5,329 nucleotides of DNA. It comes from Cyanobacteriota bacterium. Lineage in GTDB: Bacteria; Cyanobacteriota; Cyanobacteriia; Phormidesmidales; Phormidesmidaceae. Position 1 is the first letter of the stretch; each line of letters starts with the position of its first letter. The notes beneath the pieces were generated by a model, which saw only the letters and a list, made by a program, of their open reading frames with translations, was not told the origin of the DNA and searched no databases. The stretch is taken from NCBI GenBank assembly GCA_027483425.1, contig JAIXUR010000559.1:1-5329 (forward strand), written 5' to 3'. This document shows, one piece after another, positions 1 to 5,329 of this stretch. Position numbers and translations under genes: made by a program.

Positions 1-25
1 CAACTCTTTTAGGTGTGAGATAACC

Positions 26-1240
26 ATGAACAAACGAGTATTTTCGGCGCTGATCGGGGCTGGTCTTGGGGTTGCTGCCCTGGGGAGGGCGGTCATGGCG
101 GGAGACCAGGCGATCGCCCAAACCGAGCCTGAGTCGTACAACTGCCTGACCCGCGAGGTATTTACCCCGGAGAAAAAGGTTTGGTGTGATCGCTGGAACA
201 CCCTGCAAAATGGCACCTATCGGGTGCCCACGGGCGCTGGCCCCGAGCCCATGTTTGAGACTGTGACCCTAGACAACGGCGAGTACAATCGCCCCGGCGA
301 ACTGCTGGTCAGCCTGGCCAACGAGCCTAACTGGATGGCCTTTGGCGATCTCAACGGCGACGGTAAAGAGGATGCTGCCGTCATCTTTGGGGTAGCTGAA
401 GGCGGGGGCTCCGCCATCGTTACCTACCTGACGGCAGTAATGGATATTGACGGCGCAGCCCAGGCGCTGGAGCCGGTGACCCTGGGCGATCGCATTCTGC
501 TCAACGGCCCTACCACCATCGCCGATCAGCGCATTAACGTCTCGCAGCTGACCCAAACCGAGGTGATTAACCGCAGCTTTGTGGCCGACAGCACTAGCCT
601 CAGCGAACTGGCTCAGTTGCCTAGCCCCGAGCGGGCCGGGATGCCCGATGGCACCGTGGTCTTTTCCCAGACGGCGACCTACGCCGTGCGGGTGTTCACC
701 GTGGCGGGGCTGCCCCGCATCAACCTGTTTAACCGAACCACGGGACGCCAAGAGCTGAATGGGGCAGAGGCGATCGCCGTATCCTCCGTAGAGGGCATCA
801 CCTTTACCCACGCGGGCTCTACCACCGCCGGTCAGCCCTCGGTGCAGGTCAGCATTGCCCCCAACGGCGCTCAAACTATCGAGGTCAACGACATTGTGCA
901 AACCAACTCCGCCAGCGTCACCGGTACCGTCACCTACCTGCCCCGTATCGCCATGCCCCCCAGCGCCGTTTTAGAGGTCAGCCTGGTGGATGTCAGCCGG
1001 GCCGATGCGCCAGCCATCGTCCTGGCCTCCCAGAGCACGGTGTTTGGCGATCGGCAGGTGCCGATTCCCTTTGAGCTGGTGTACAACCCCGATCAGATCG
1101 ACCCGCGCTTTTCCTACGCGGTGCAGGCTCGCATCCTGGTCGATGGGCAGCTGCGCTTTATCAATACCAGCCGCTTTGGGGTGATTACCCAGGGCCACCC
1201 CACCGAGATTGAGGTACAGGTTGACCCGGTTTCTCGCTAG
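26..1240 (+). CDS. Exported protein with FG-GAP-like motif and C-terminal YbaY/YscW-type domain
   Basis: This is a 404-residue protein predicted to be exported; its function is unknown. Residues 1-31 form a Sec signal peptide: basic MNKR, a hydrophobic stretch at about 8-20, and likely cleavage after AIA (29-31) or after VMA (23-25). No lipobox is seen; the only cysteines, C40 and C54, lie well past the hydrophobic core and could form a disulfide. At 108-116 the loop DLNGDGKED fits the DxNxDGxxD calcium-binding pattern of FG-GAP/dockerin-like repeats, followed by a Gly-rich turn and an LGDR segment (153-156). Residues 219-290 resemble a region common in cyanobacterial secreted proteins (VRVF, FNRTTGRQELNG). 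Residues 297-402 (VTGTVTYLPRIAMPPSAVLEV onward) match the YbaY/YscW lipoprotein domain in pattern, including the start VTGTVTY, the ADAP motif and the late VITQG. ATG 26 is preceded by AGGTG at 11-15 and gives an intact signal peptide. It converges with the kinase gene. The family resemblance of the C-terminal domain is confident; the role is not. Confidence 0.85.
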   Translation: MNKRVFSALIGAGLGVAALGRAVMAGDQAIAQTEPESYNCLTREVFTPEKKVWCDRWNTLQNGTYRVPTGAGPEPMFETVTLDNGEYNRPGELLVSLANEPNWMAFGDLNGDGKEDAAVIFGVAEGGGSAIVTYLTAVMDIDGAAQALEPVTLGDRILLNGPTTIADQRINVSQLTQTEVINRSFVADSTSLSELAQLPSPERAGMPDGTVVFSQTATYAVRVFTVAGLPRINLFNRTTGRQELNGAEAIAVSSVEGITFTHAGSTTAGQPSVQVSIAPNGAQTIEVNDIVQTNSASVTGTVTYLPRIAMPPSAVLEVSLVDVSRADAPAIVLASQSTVFGDRQVPIPFELVYNPDQIDPRFSYAVQARILVDGQLRFINTSRFGVITQGHPTEIEVQVDPVSR

Positions 1241-1241
1241 A

Positions 1242-1260
1242 ACCGATCGGCCGCCGAGGT
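1242..1260. terminator. Possible hairpin in the convergent 34-bp gap
   Basis: The gap between the two convergent stop codons holds a small GC-rich inverted repeat: ACC plus TCGG pair with CCGA plus GGT around a CCG loop, with a two-base GA bulge. A second short one (GCGG-TAG-CCGC, 1264-1274) lies beside it. Neither is followed by a T-run, so this is not a canonical intrinsic terminator. The position between convergent ends is the main argument. Confidence 0.25.
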
Positions 1261-1274
1261 CTTGCGGTAGCCGC

Positions 1275-3389
1275 CTAACCCTTGGTGGAGGTGCCCTTTA
1301 AAAAGGGCCAGGTAAAGTAGAAGGTGGTGCCTTCGCCCAGGGTAGAGGTCAGGCGCACGTGGCCATTCTCGGCTTCCACAATTTTTTTCACCACGGCTAG
1401 GCCAACGCCGGTGCTTTCAAAGTCGTCGCGAGCCTTGAGGGTCTGAAAGATGGTGAAAATTTTGTCGTGGTGCTGGGGGGCAATGCCGGGGCCATCGTCG
1501 GCCACGGCAAACTCCAGCCAATCGTCCTGGGCTTGCCAGCTAATTCGCACGGTGCCGCGATCGCGGTGATGGTGCTTAATGGCGTTGTTAATGAGGTTGG
1601 CAAACACCTGACCCAGGGCCGTTTTGTAGGTATAGAGAGACGGCAAATCGGGCGGAATATCGACCTCAAACGGCGCGGGCGGAGCGAGGGAATCTACCAC
1701 CTCCGCCAGCAGTACATTCAGATCAACCTCGACTAGGCTGCGCTGGCGACGGCCCACCCGAGAATATTCCAGCAGGCCGTTAATCAGGGCTTCCATGCGC
1801 TGCACGCGGCTCCGCAAGAGCCCGAGCTGATGGCGGTTTTCGGCCGGAATTTGCCCGGCCAAATCTTCGCCAATCCAGTCGGCGAGATTAGAAATGGCCC
1901 GCAGCGGTGCCTTTAGATCGTGGGAGGCGGTGTAGACAAACTGGTCGAGTTCGGCATTGCGCCGCTCTAGTAGGGCGGTGGTGTGGGCTAGCACCATGTT
2001 GGTATTAGCCATTTCAGCCGCCCGGCGCAGCAGCTCTTCACGGATGGCTTTGCGATCTTCTATGTCTTCGATAATGGCGATCATCGCAATAGAGTCACCG
2101 TTGTCGTCGTTCTCGATGGAGACGGTGACCAGGGTCCAGATGGGGGAGCCGTCCTGGCGCAGATAGCGCTTCTCAAACTGGCAGGAGGTCTCGGCTCCGG
2201 TCATGAGCTGCTGGTAGTAGTACTCGTCCTGAGGTTTGTCGGCCGCGTAGGTAATCGACTGAAAGGGCTGATTAATCAGATCGCTCGCCTCGTAGCCCAG
2301 AATGTTGCAGAGTTTTTGGTTTACCTGAATCCAAAATCCCTCCAGATTGAGGCGGGCCATGCCCACTGCGGCCTGCTCAAACACCGCCCGAAACCGAGCT
2401 TCGCTGGCTCTGAGCGATAGCTCAGCCTGCTTGGGCTGGGTGATATCCTGAATGACACCCACTAGGCGCTGGCTGCGTCCGGCTTGGGCATCGACAAATC
2501 GACCATAGGTACTGATCCAGTGCCAGGTGTGATCGGGCCAGCGCAGGCGGTACTGGCCAGCAAACTCAGACTGGTCGGCGATCGCACCACTCACCAGCGC
2601 CTCTATAGCCGGTAAGTCGTCAGGGTGAACCCGCTCCGCCCAGGCCCCGAAGGTTGGGGTGGTGGTGCCAGGTTCTAAACCCATAATCCGCTCGATCTGG
2701 GCCGACCAGATTTGACTTTCGCTGTCCAGATACCAGTCCCAAGTCCCCATTTGGGCCGCGCTGAGGGCCAAATTTAACCGCTCTGCGGTATCTTGTAGGT
2801 CATCTTTGGCCTGCTGTAGGGTGATGCGATCGCGCCGCTCCTGCTCTAGCAGGGTTTCGATCTGTTGGGTCGCCTGCTCGAGGGCGGTGGTGCGACGCTG
2901 CACCCGATCCTCCAGGGTTTGGTTGAGCTGGCGCACCTCCGTTTCGGCATTGCGCAGATCGGCTTCGGCCTGCCTGCGATCGCCAATCTCATCCTGTAGA
3001 GCCTGGTTCATGTCTAGCAATTGGCGCGCATTGGGCAGGGCCAACGCCTGGGGTAGCCGGGGCACTAGCTCTAGTGCTGTGGAGAGCGACAGCAGCGCCG
3101 TAGCGGCCTTGACTGTTCCTGACACCCAATAGGTCGGAAACCACAGCGTCCATATCGATAGCAGGTGACTGGCCCCGCAGGAAGCAATAAACGCCGCAAA
3201 CAGCCAAAACAGTGGTCTAAAAGGGACATCGGGCCGTTGCCGCACAAGGTACACCAGCGCCCCGGCAATAGTCCAGTAGGACAGCGCAATCAACCCATCC
3301 GATAACAGATGTAGCCACACTAACCCCGGCTGCCACAGGTAGCAATGCCCATGGGGAATATAGGGCCCCGATAGCCAAGACTGAACCAT
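1275..3389 (-). CDS. Ethylene-receptor-like membrane histidine kinase with two PAS domains
   Basis: This 704-residue inner-membrane sensor kinase should autophosphorylate on His and pass phosphate to a separate response regulator. After PHGHCYLW (12-19) come three membrane helices, about 23-47, 57-80 and 86-110. They carry the ethylene-binding-domain pattern of plant ETR1 and Synechocystis Slr1212: D31, Y38, I41, I68, C71 and H75, where C71 and H75 align with the copper ligands. The Pro that follows I41 in ETR1 (Pro36) is A42 here. Residues about 121-205 are a charged coiled coil. Two PAS folds follow: about 206-325 (PAS_3-like, MGTWDWYL, ending GVIQDIT) and about 329-448 (ending IIEDIEDRK). 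The HisKA H-box is SHDLKAPLR with phosphoacceptor H490. The ATPase core shows the N-box (NLINNAIK, 598-605), G1 (DDGPGIA, 631-637) and G2 (GVGLAVVKK, 661-669). No receiver, GAF or DXCF motif is visible. The start fits the family N-terminus and has AAGGA 11 bases upstream. The divergent regulator gene is the probable partner. The ligand is unproven. Confidence 0.93.
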   Translation of the reverse strand: MVQSWLSGPYIPHGHCYLWQPGLVWLHLLSDGLIALSYWTIAGALVYLVRQRPDVPFRPLFWLFAAFIASCGASHLLSIWTLWFPTYWVSGTVKAATALLSLSTALELVPRLPQALALPNARQLLDMNQALQDEIGDRRQAEADLRNAETEVRQLNQTLEDRVQRRTTALEQATQQIETLLEQERRDRITLQQAKDDLQDTAERLNLALSAAQMGTWDWYLDSESQIWSAQIERIMGLEPGTTTPTFGAWAERVHPDDLPAIEALVSGAIADQSEFAGQYRLRWPDHTWHWISTYGRFVDAQAGRSQRLVGVIQDITQPKQAELSLRASEARFRAVFEQAAVGMARLNLEGFWIQVNQKLCNILGYEASDLINQPFQSITYAADKPQDEYYYQQLMTGAETSCQFEKRYLRQDGSPIWTLVTVSIENDDNGDSIAMIAIIEDIEDRKAIREELLRRAAEMANTNMVLAHTTALLERRNAELDQFVYTASHDLKAPLRAISNLADWIGEDLAGQIPAENRHQLGLLRSRVQRMEALINGLLEYSRVGRRQRSLVEVDLNVLLAEVVDSLAPPAPFEVDIPPDLPSLYTYKTALGQVFANLINNAIKHHHRDRGTVRISWQAQDDWLEFAVADDGPGIAPQHHDKIFTIFQTLKARDDFESTGVGLAVVKKIVEAENGHVRLTSTLGEGTTFYFTWPFLKGTSTKG
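1293..1308. repeat. Perfect 7-2-7 inverted repeat in the kinase 3' end
   Basis: GCCCTTT (1293-1299) and AAAGGGC (1302-1308) are perfect reverse complements around AA. The site lies inside the last codons of the kinase gene (residues about PFLKGT). It could form a hairpin in either transcript and so limit read-through from the upstream exported-protein gene. No T-tract follows on either strand, so termination is inference only; codon content may explain it. Confidence 0.4.
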
Positions 3390-3400
3390 GGCACTATCTT

Positions 3401-3405
3401 TCCTT
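3401..3405 (-). promoter_or_regulatory. Ribosome binding site of the kinase gene
   Basis: AAGGA on the minus strand, 11 bases before the ATG at 3389. It supports the chosen start, which keeps the full PHGHCYLW leader and the first membrane helix. Confidence 0.6.
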
Positions 3406-3434
3406 CAGCGATATGGGAGCGATAGGGGGAAACG

Positions 3435-3507
3435 CTAACCTTCCTGACATACCATGGCCTGCGGTTGCCAGGAGTCCACCTAAGGAAATATCTGTGTCTA
3501 AGGTTAG
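3435..3507. repeat. Widely spaced 8-bp inverted repeat upstream of the kinase
   Basis: CTAACCTT (3435-3442) and AAGGTTAG (3500-3507) are perfect reverse complements with their centres 65 bases apart, flanking the region where the kinase promoter is expected. The right arm overlaps the second CTAAGG copy and the first heptamer. It could be a pair of regulator half-sites or chance. Confidence 0.3.
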
Positions 3508-3524
3508 ATTTTAGATTTTGGATT
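3504..3524 (+). repeat. Three tandem heptamers (TTAGATT, TTAGATT, TTGGATT)
   Basis: Two identical heptamers are followed by a third with one change (A to G). Short tandem heptamers of this AT-rich type (STRR sequences) are known between genes in filamentous cyanobacteria. Three copies give a local 21-base tract about 115 bases upstream of the kinase start. They may vary in number between strains; no function is implied. Confidence 0.65.
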
Positions 3525-3607
3525 CTGAGCGAGGCGAAATTGCCCACGTTGGGTCGGTGGCCTGGAATAGTCTTAAATAGAGAGATTTTCGGGAAAAAAG
3601 AAGATAT

Positions 3608-3664
3608 CCCCAGGTAGGGGCATAGGGCTTGCGCCCTTGGGAAGAAGCCAAATACTTGGGTATT
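3608..3664 (+). other. Cluster of three small inverted repeats, possible structured leader or RNA
   Basis: Three short hairpins follow each other: CCCC/GGGG (3608-3611 with 3617-3620), AGGGC/GCCCT around TTGC (3624-3637), and AATAC/GTATT around TTGG (3651-3664). The 7-2-7 repeat begins 24 bases later. Each stem is only 4-5 pairs, so any single one could be chance; the density in non-coding DNA is the reason to list it. No terminator T-run follows, and no known riboswitch or RNA family is recognised. Confidence 0.2.
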
Positions 3665-3688
3665 GCCGCTGCCAGAATTGTCATAAAG

Positions 3689-3704
3689 TCTATCCTCGGA
3701 TAGA
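3689..3704. promoter_or_regulatory. 7-2-7 inverted repeat, candidate regulator binding site
   Basis: TCTATCC and GGATAGA are perfect reverse complements separated by TC. The 7-2-7 geometry is the one NarL-type regulators use, although the bases do not match the E. coli NarL heptamer consensus. It lies about 120 bases upstream of a NarL/FixJ-type regulator gene, and about 75 bases upstream of the start site expected from the candidate -10 at 3761. Autoregulation is an inference. Confidence 0.35.
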
Positions 3705-3737
3705 GACCTGAGAGGTGAAAAGTCTGTCTGTAGATAC

Positions 3738-3766
3738 GTGCTAATAGCCCGGAAGACCCCCATAAT
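3738..3766 (+). promoter_or_regulatory. Candidate promoter for the response regulator gene
   Basis: CATAAT (3761-3766) matches the sigma-70 -10 box at five of six positions. Seventeen bases upstream, GTGCTA (3738-3743) is a poor -35 (three of six), which would fit an activated promoter. Transcription would begin near 3773, giving a leader of about 50 bases to ATG 3823. An alternative -35 with five of six matches, TTGTCA (3678-3683), has only a weak -10 (TAGAGA, 3701-3706). Confidence 0.25.
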
Positions 3767-3822
3767 TAGTCCACTCCGGACCATCCTTCGTTATGTTTCA
3801 GGCCTCGTTTAGAGCGCTACCT

Positions 3823-4536
3823 ATGACCGACATTCGCATCGTTCTGATTGAAGACCATGACCTGACCCGCCTGGGCCTGAAAGCAGCGCTTCAGCAGGTA
3901 CCTGGCATGACCGTCGTGGGTGAAGCCGCCAGCGGTAGCCGTGGCCTCAGCCTGCTCGAAACCGAGCGTCCCGACATCGCCATCGTTGACATCGGCCTAC
4001 CCGACATTGACGGTATTGAGGTGGTGGAGCGCCTTCGCCAAGCCCAGATTGGCCTCGAGGGTGCCCCTACCCGGGTACTGATGCTGACCATGCACGACAG
4101 CGAGGCGGCGGTCATGGCGGCCTTTGCCGCCGGGGCCGATTCTTACTGCATGAAGCAGACCGAGCTCGGCGATCTAATTGTGGCCGTGCGCGAGACCTAC
4201 GAAGGCAATTCTTGGATCGACCCAGCCGTGGCCAGCGTAGTGCTGCGCCAGGTGCGTAAGATCCCGGCGGGGGCCGCCGTGGGCAGCCGCACCGTATCGA
4301 TCGAAGCGATCGAGCCTGAGTTTGAGCAAATTTTAGAATCGTATCCGCTGACTGAGCGTGAGCTCGAGATCTTAGAGCTGATCGTGTCGGGATGCAGCAA
4401 TGCGGAAATTGCCGAGCGCTCGTACATCACCGTCGGTACCGTCAAAACCCACGTGCGCAGCATTCTCAACAAACTGGGGGTAGACGATCGCACTAAAGCC
4501 GCCGTCCGCGCTCTGCGATCGGGCCTGGTTACCTAG
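3823..4536 (+). CDS. NarL/FixJ-family DNA-binding response regulator
   Basis: This 237-residue two-component regulator is a cytoplasmic transcription factor activated by phosphorylation. The receiver domain (about 4-125) has the acidic pair E10/D11, phosphoacceptor D56 in IVDIGLP, T89 in LTM, and K111 after SYCM. A linker at about 145-172 leads to a LuxR-type helix-turn-helix (about 174-235): LTEREL, then SGCSNAEIAERSYITVGTVKTHV as the recognition unit, then LNKLGVDDRTKA. Length and order are typical of the family, and all receiver catalytic residues are present. I chose ATG 3823 because the receiver strand (IRIVLIEDHD) starts right after it, as in homologues. An in-frame ATG at 3793 would add ten residues, MFQASFRALP, with no matching family extension; neither start has a strong ribosome binding site. 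Divergent placement from a kinase lacking a receiver makes it the probable cognate regulator. Its targets are unknown. Confidence 0.93.
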   Translation: MTDIRIVLIEDHDLTRLGLKAALQQVPGMTVVGEAASGSRGLSLLETERPDIAIVDIGLPDIDGIEVVERLRQAQIGLEGAPTRVLMLTMHDSEAAVMAAFAAGADSYCMKQTELGDLIVAVRETYEGNSWIDPAVASVVLRQVRKIPAGAAVGSRTVSIEAIEPEFEQILESYPLTERELEILELIVSGCSNAEIAERSYITVGTVKTHVRSILNKLGVDDRTKAAVRALRSGLVT

Positions 4537-4556
4537 CGCGATCCCTGGAGCACATC

Positions 4557-4570
4557 CCTGGGGCCCTAGG
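4557..4570. repeat. Near-perfect 14-bp palindrome after the regulator gene
   Basis: CCTGGGGCCCTAGG is self-complementary except for one mismatched pair. It lies 20 bases after the regulator stop codon in the 103-base gap before tldD. A direct repeat ATCCCTGG (4541-4548 and 4554-4561) overlaps its left edge. It has no loop and no T-run, so it is a poor terminator; read-through into tldD cannot be excluded. Confidence 0.3.
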
Positions 4571-4625
4571 ACGGCATCAACTGTTTGTTAGACTAAGGGA
4601 ACTCCAACGCTACCTTACCCCCTGC

Positions 4626-4630
4626 AAGGA
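4626..4630 (+). promoter_or_regulatory. Ribosome binding site of tldD
   Basis: AAGGA sits nine bases before ATG 4640, a good Shine-Dalgarno spacing that fixes this start for the partial gene. Confidence 0.65.
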
Positions 4631-4639
4631 TTCTCTGGC

Positions 4640-5329
4640 ATGACGGTTGCACCTTCACCGACCCCGCTGATCAAAACCACCGACCTGCTGCTGCGGGACT
4701 ACGCGCCCCCCCGCGATCGCTTTGACAGCACCTGGGAGGCCACCCTATCTACCCTGCTGGGGCTGGGCCGAACCGCCGGGGCCGATTTCGTCGAGTTTTT
4801 CCTGGAGCGCAACAACTACATTAGCTGCCAGGCCGAAGACGACACGATTACCAGCCTCTCACCGCGCCTGGTCACCGGGGCGGGGGTGCGGGTGTTTCTA
4901 GACAAGGCCGACTGCTACGTCAGCACCAACGACCTGACCTTTAGCGGTCTTCAGGCGGCCCTCGACAAAGCCTTGGCCATTATGGGCCTTACCCTGCCCG
5001 GCCCCAGGGCCAACCTGGCCCATATCAATCTGGAGCTGCTGCGCGACTACGCCACCGCCAAGGGCAAAGATAGCTGGCTGGCCCAGTGCAGCTCCATGGC
5101 GGAAATGGGCGACGTGCTGCTGGCTGCCAATGGGGCGTTGGCCCAGGCGGCCAGCCACGTCCAGTCGCGCCGAGCCACCTACTTCCGCGACTGGCAAGAG
5201 GTGCTGGTGGCCGCCAGCGACGGCACCTTTGCCCGCGACATTCGCCTCACCCAGTCGGTGGGCTACAACCTGCTTTGCGCTGACGGTGAGCATCGCTCGT
5301 CCATTGGCCAGCGGGCGGGCGACACCAGC
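4640..5329 (+). CDS. tldD: TldD/PmbA-family metalloprotease subunit, 3' end cut by window
   Basis: The frame stays open for exactly 230 codons to the window edge, so this is about the N-terminal half of a family usually near 450-500 residues. TldD pairs with TldE (PmbA) as a zinc-dependent protease; in bacteria the pair trims modified peptides such as microcin B17 and degrades the CcdA antitoxin. The part seen has the family's conserved blocks: ADFVEFFLE (48-56) and EDDTI (66-70), TGAGVRVF (79-86), YVSTNDL (93-99), then the helical region LELLRDYA (131-138), ASDGTFARDIR (192-202) and RSSIGQRAG (219-227). The zinc-binding HExxxH motif, which in TldD follows this region, lies beyond the window, so catalytic competence cannot be judged here. 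The resemblance to cyanobacterial TldD-type rather than TldE-type proteins is from recall of these blocks. A HIP1 site lies at 4713-4720. A tldE/pmbA gene downstream would be expected. Confidence 0.85.
   Translation, partial: MTVAPSPTPLIKTTDLLLRDYAPPRDRFDSTWEATLSTLLGLGRTAGADFVEFFLERNNYISCQAEDDTITSLSPRLVTGAGVRVFLDKADCYVSTNDLTFSGLQAALDKALAIMGLTLPGPRANLAHINLELLRDYATAKGKDSWLAQCSSMAEMGDVLLAANGALAQAASHVQSRRATYFRDWQEVLVAASDGTFARDIRLTQSVGYNLLCADGEHRSSIGQRAGDTS

Larger units (their letters stand above)
3390..3822. other. Divergent intergenic region between kinase and response regulator
   Basis: About 430 bases separate the divergent starts. The stretch is visibly lower in GC than the flanking genes and lacks HIP1 sites. 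It should hold both promoters. It contains a heptamer tandem repeat (3504-3524), a widely spaced inverted repeat (3435-3442 with 3500-3507), two CTAAGG direct copies (3480-3485, 3498-3503), a chain of small hairpins (3608-3664) and a 7-2-7 inverted repeat (3689-3704). A minus-strand open frame crosses it but shows no protein-like features. I could not assign a convincing promoter to the kinase gene. Confidence 0.7.
110..4720. repeat. Eight dispersed HIP1 octamers (GCGATCGC)
   Basis: Perfect copies start at 110, 486, 770, 1557, 2578, 2826, 2976 and 4713. All are within coding sequence. One copy per about 65 kb would be expected in random sequence of equal base content. HIP1 over-representation is a hallmark of many cyanobacterial genomes and supports the taxonomic call. 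The coordinates span the first to the last copy; the repeat is not continuous. Confidence 0.9.

Noticed and set aside
269..901. Long minus-strand open frame opposite the exported-protein gene
   Set aside because: It is a high-GC shadow. The plus-strand protein has a signal peptide and recognisable domains, while this product has none.
1397..1669. Second minus-strand open frame within the kinase region
   Set aside because: It is an out-of-frame reading of the ATPase domain codons; the main frame contains intact N, G1 and G2 boxes, so there is no sign of a frameshift.
3320..3784. 154-codon minus-strand open frame covering the kinase 5' end and most of the intergenic gap
   Set aside because: It overlaps the well-supported kinase start out of frame, has no recognisable domain, and includes a translation of the heptamer repeat. 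Its openness is best explained as chance in a short stretch.
3793..3822. Upstream ATG extending the response regulator by ten residues
   Set aside because: The receiver fold begins immediately after ATG 3823, the added residues match no family extension, and there is no strong ribosome binding site to favour it. It remains possible.
4589..4594. TAGACT as a -10 box for tldD
   Set aside because: It matches only four of six positions and has no recognisable -35 at the right spacing.
4898..5293. Minus-strand open frame opposite tldD
   Set aside because: The plus strand carries conserved TldD blocks; the antisense product is low-complexity and Gly/Ala/Val/Gln-rich, as expected of a shadow frame.

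Overview
The window looks like cyanobacterial chromosome. Eight perfect copies of the octamer GCGATCGC (HIP1) occur in 5.3 kb, the coding sequence is GC-rich, and the four proteins resemble filamentous cyanobacterial families of the Leptolyngbya/Nodosilinea type. The genus is an inference. I see no mobile element, CRISPR array, tRNA or rRNA.

Layout: (1) 26-1240 (+) encodes an exported protein. It has a signal peptide, an FG-GAP-like calcium-loop motif, a cyanobacterial middle region and a C-terminal YbaY/YscW-type beta domain. (2) It converges, across a 34-bp gap, on 1275-3389 (-). This is a membrane histidine kinase with an ethylene-receptor-like three-helix N-terminus, a coiled coil, two PAS domains and a HisKA/HATPase core. 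(3) A gap of about 430 bp follows, lower in GC than the genes around it, with a heptamer tandem repeat, several small hairpins and a 7-2-7 inverted repeat. (4) 3823-4536 (+) encodes a NarL/FixJ-type response regulator divergent from the kinase. (5) 4640 to the window edge (+) is the first 230 codons of a TldD/PmbA-family metalloprotease subunit.

The kinase has no receiver domain of its own, and the response regulator lies directly across the shared intergenic region. The simplest reading is a divergently transcribed two-component system in which a membrane, possibly copper/ethylene-type, sensor signals to a LuxR-type DNA-binding regulator. The pair resembles in outline the ethylene-receptor kinase locus of Synechocystis (slr1212 with neighbouring regulators). 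It differs in having a NarL-type partner and no visible GAF chromophore domain. The most unusual residue is alanine at the position of the conserved ETR1 Pro36, while the Asp, Tyr, Ile, Cys and His positions are kept. The exported protein and the TldD homologue have no evident functional link to the pair.
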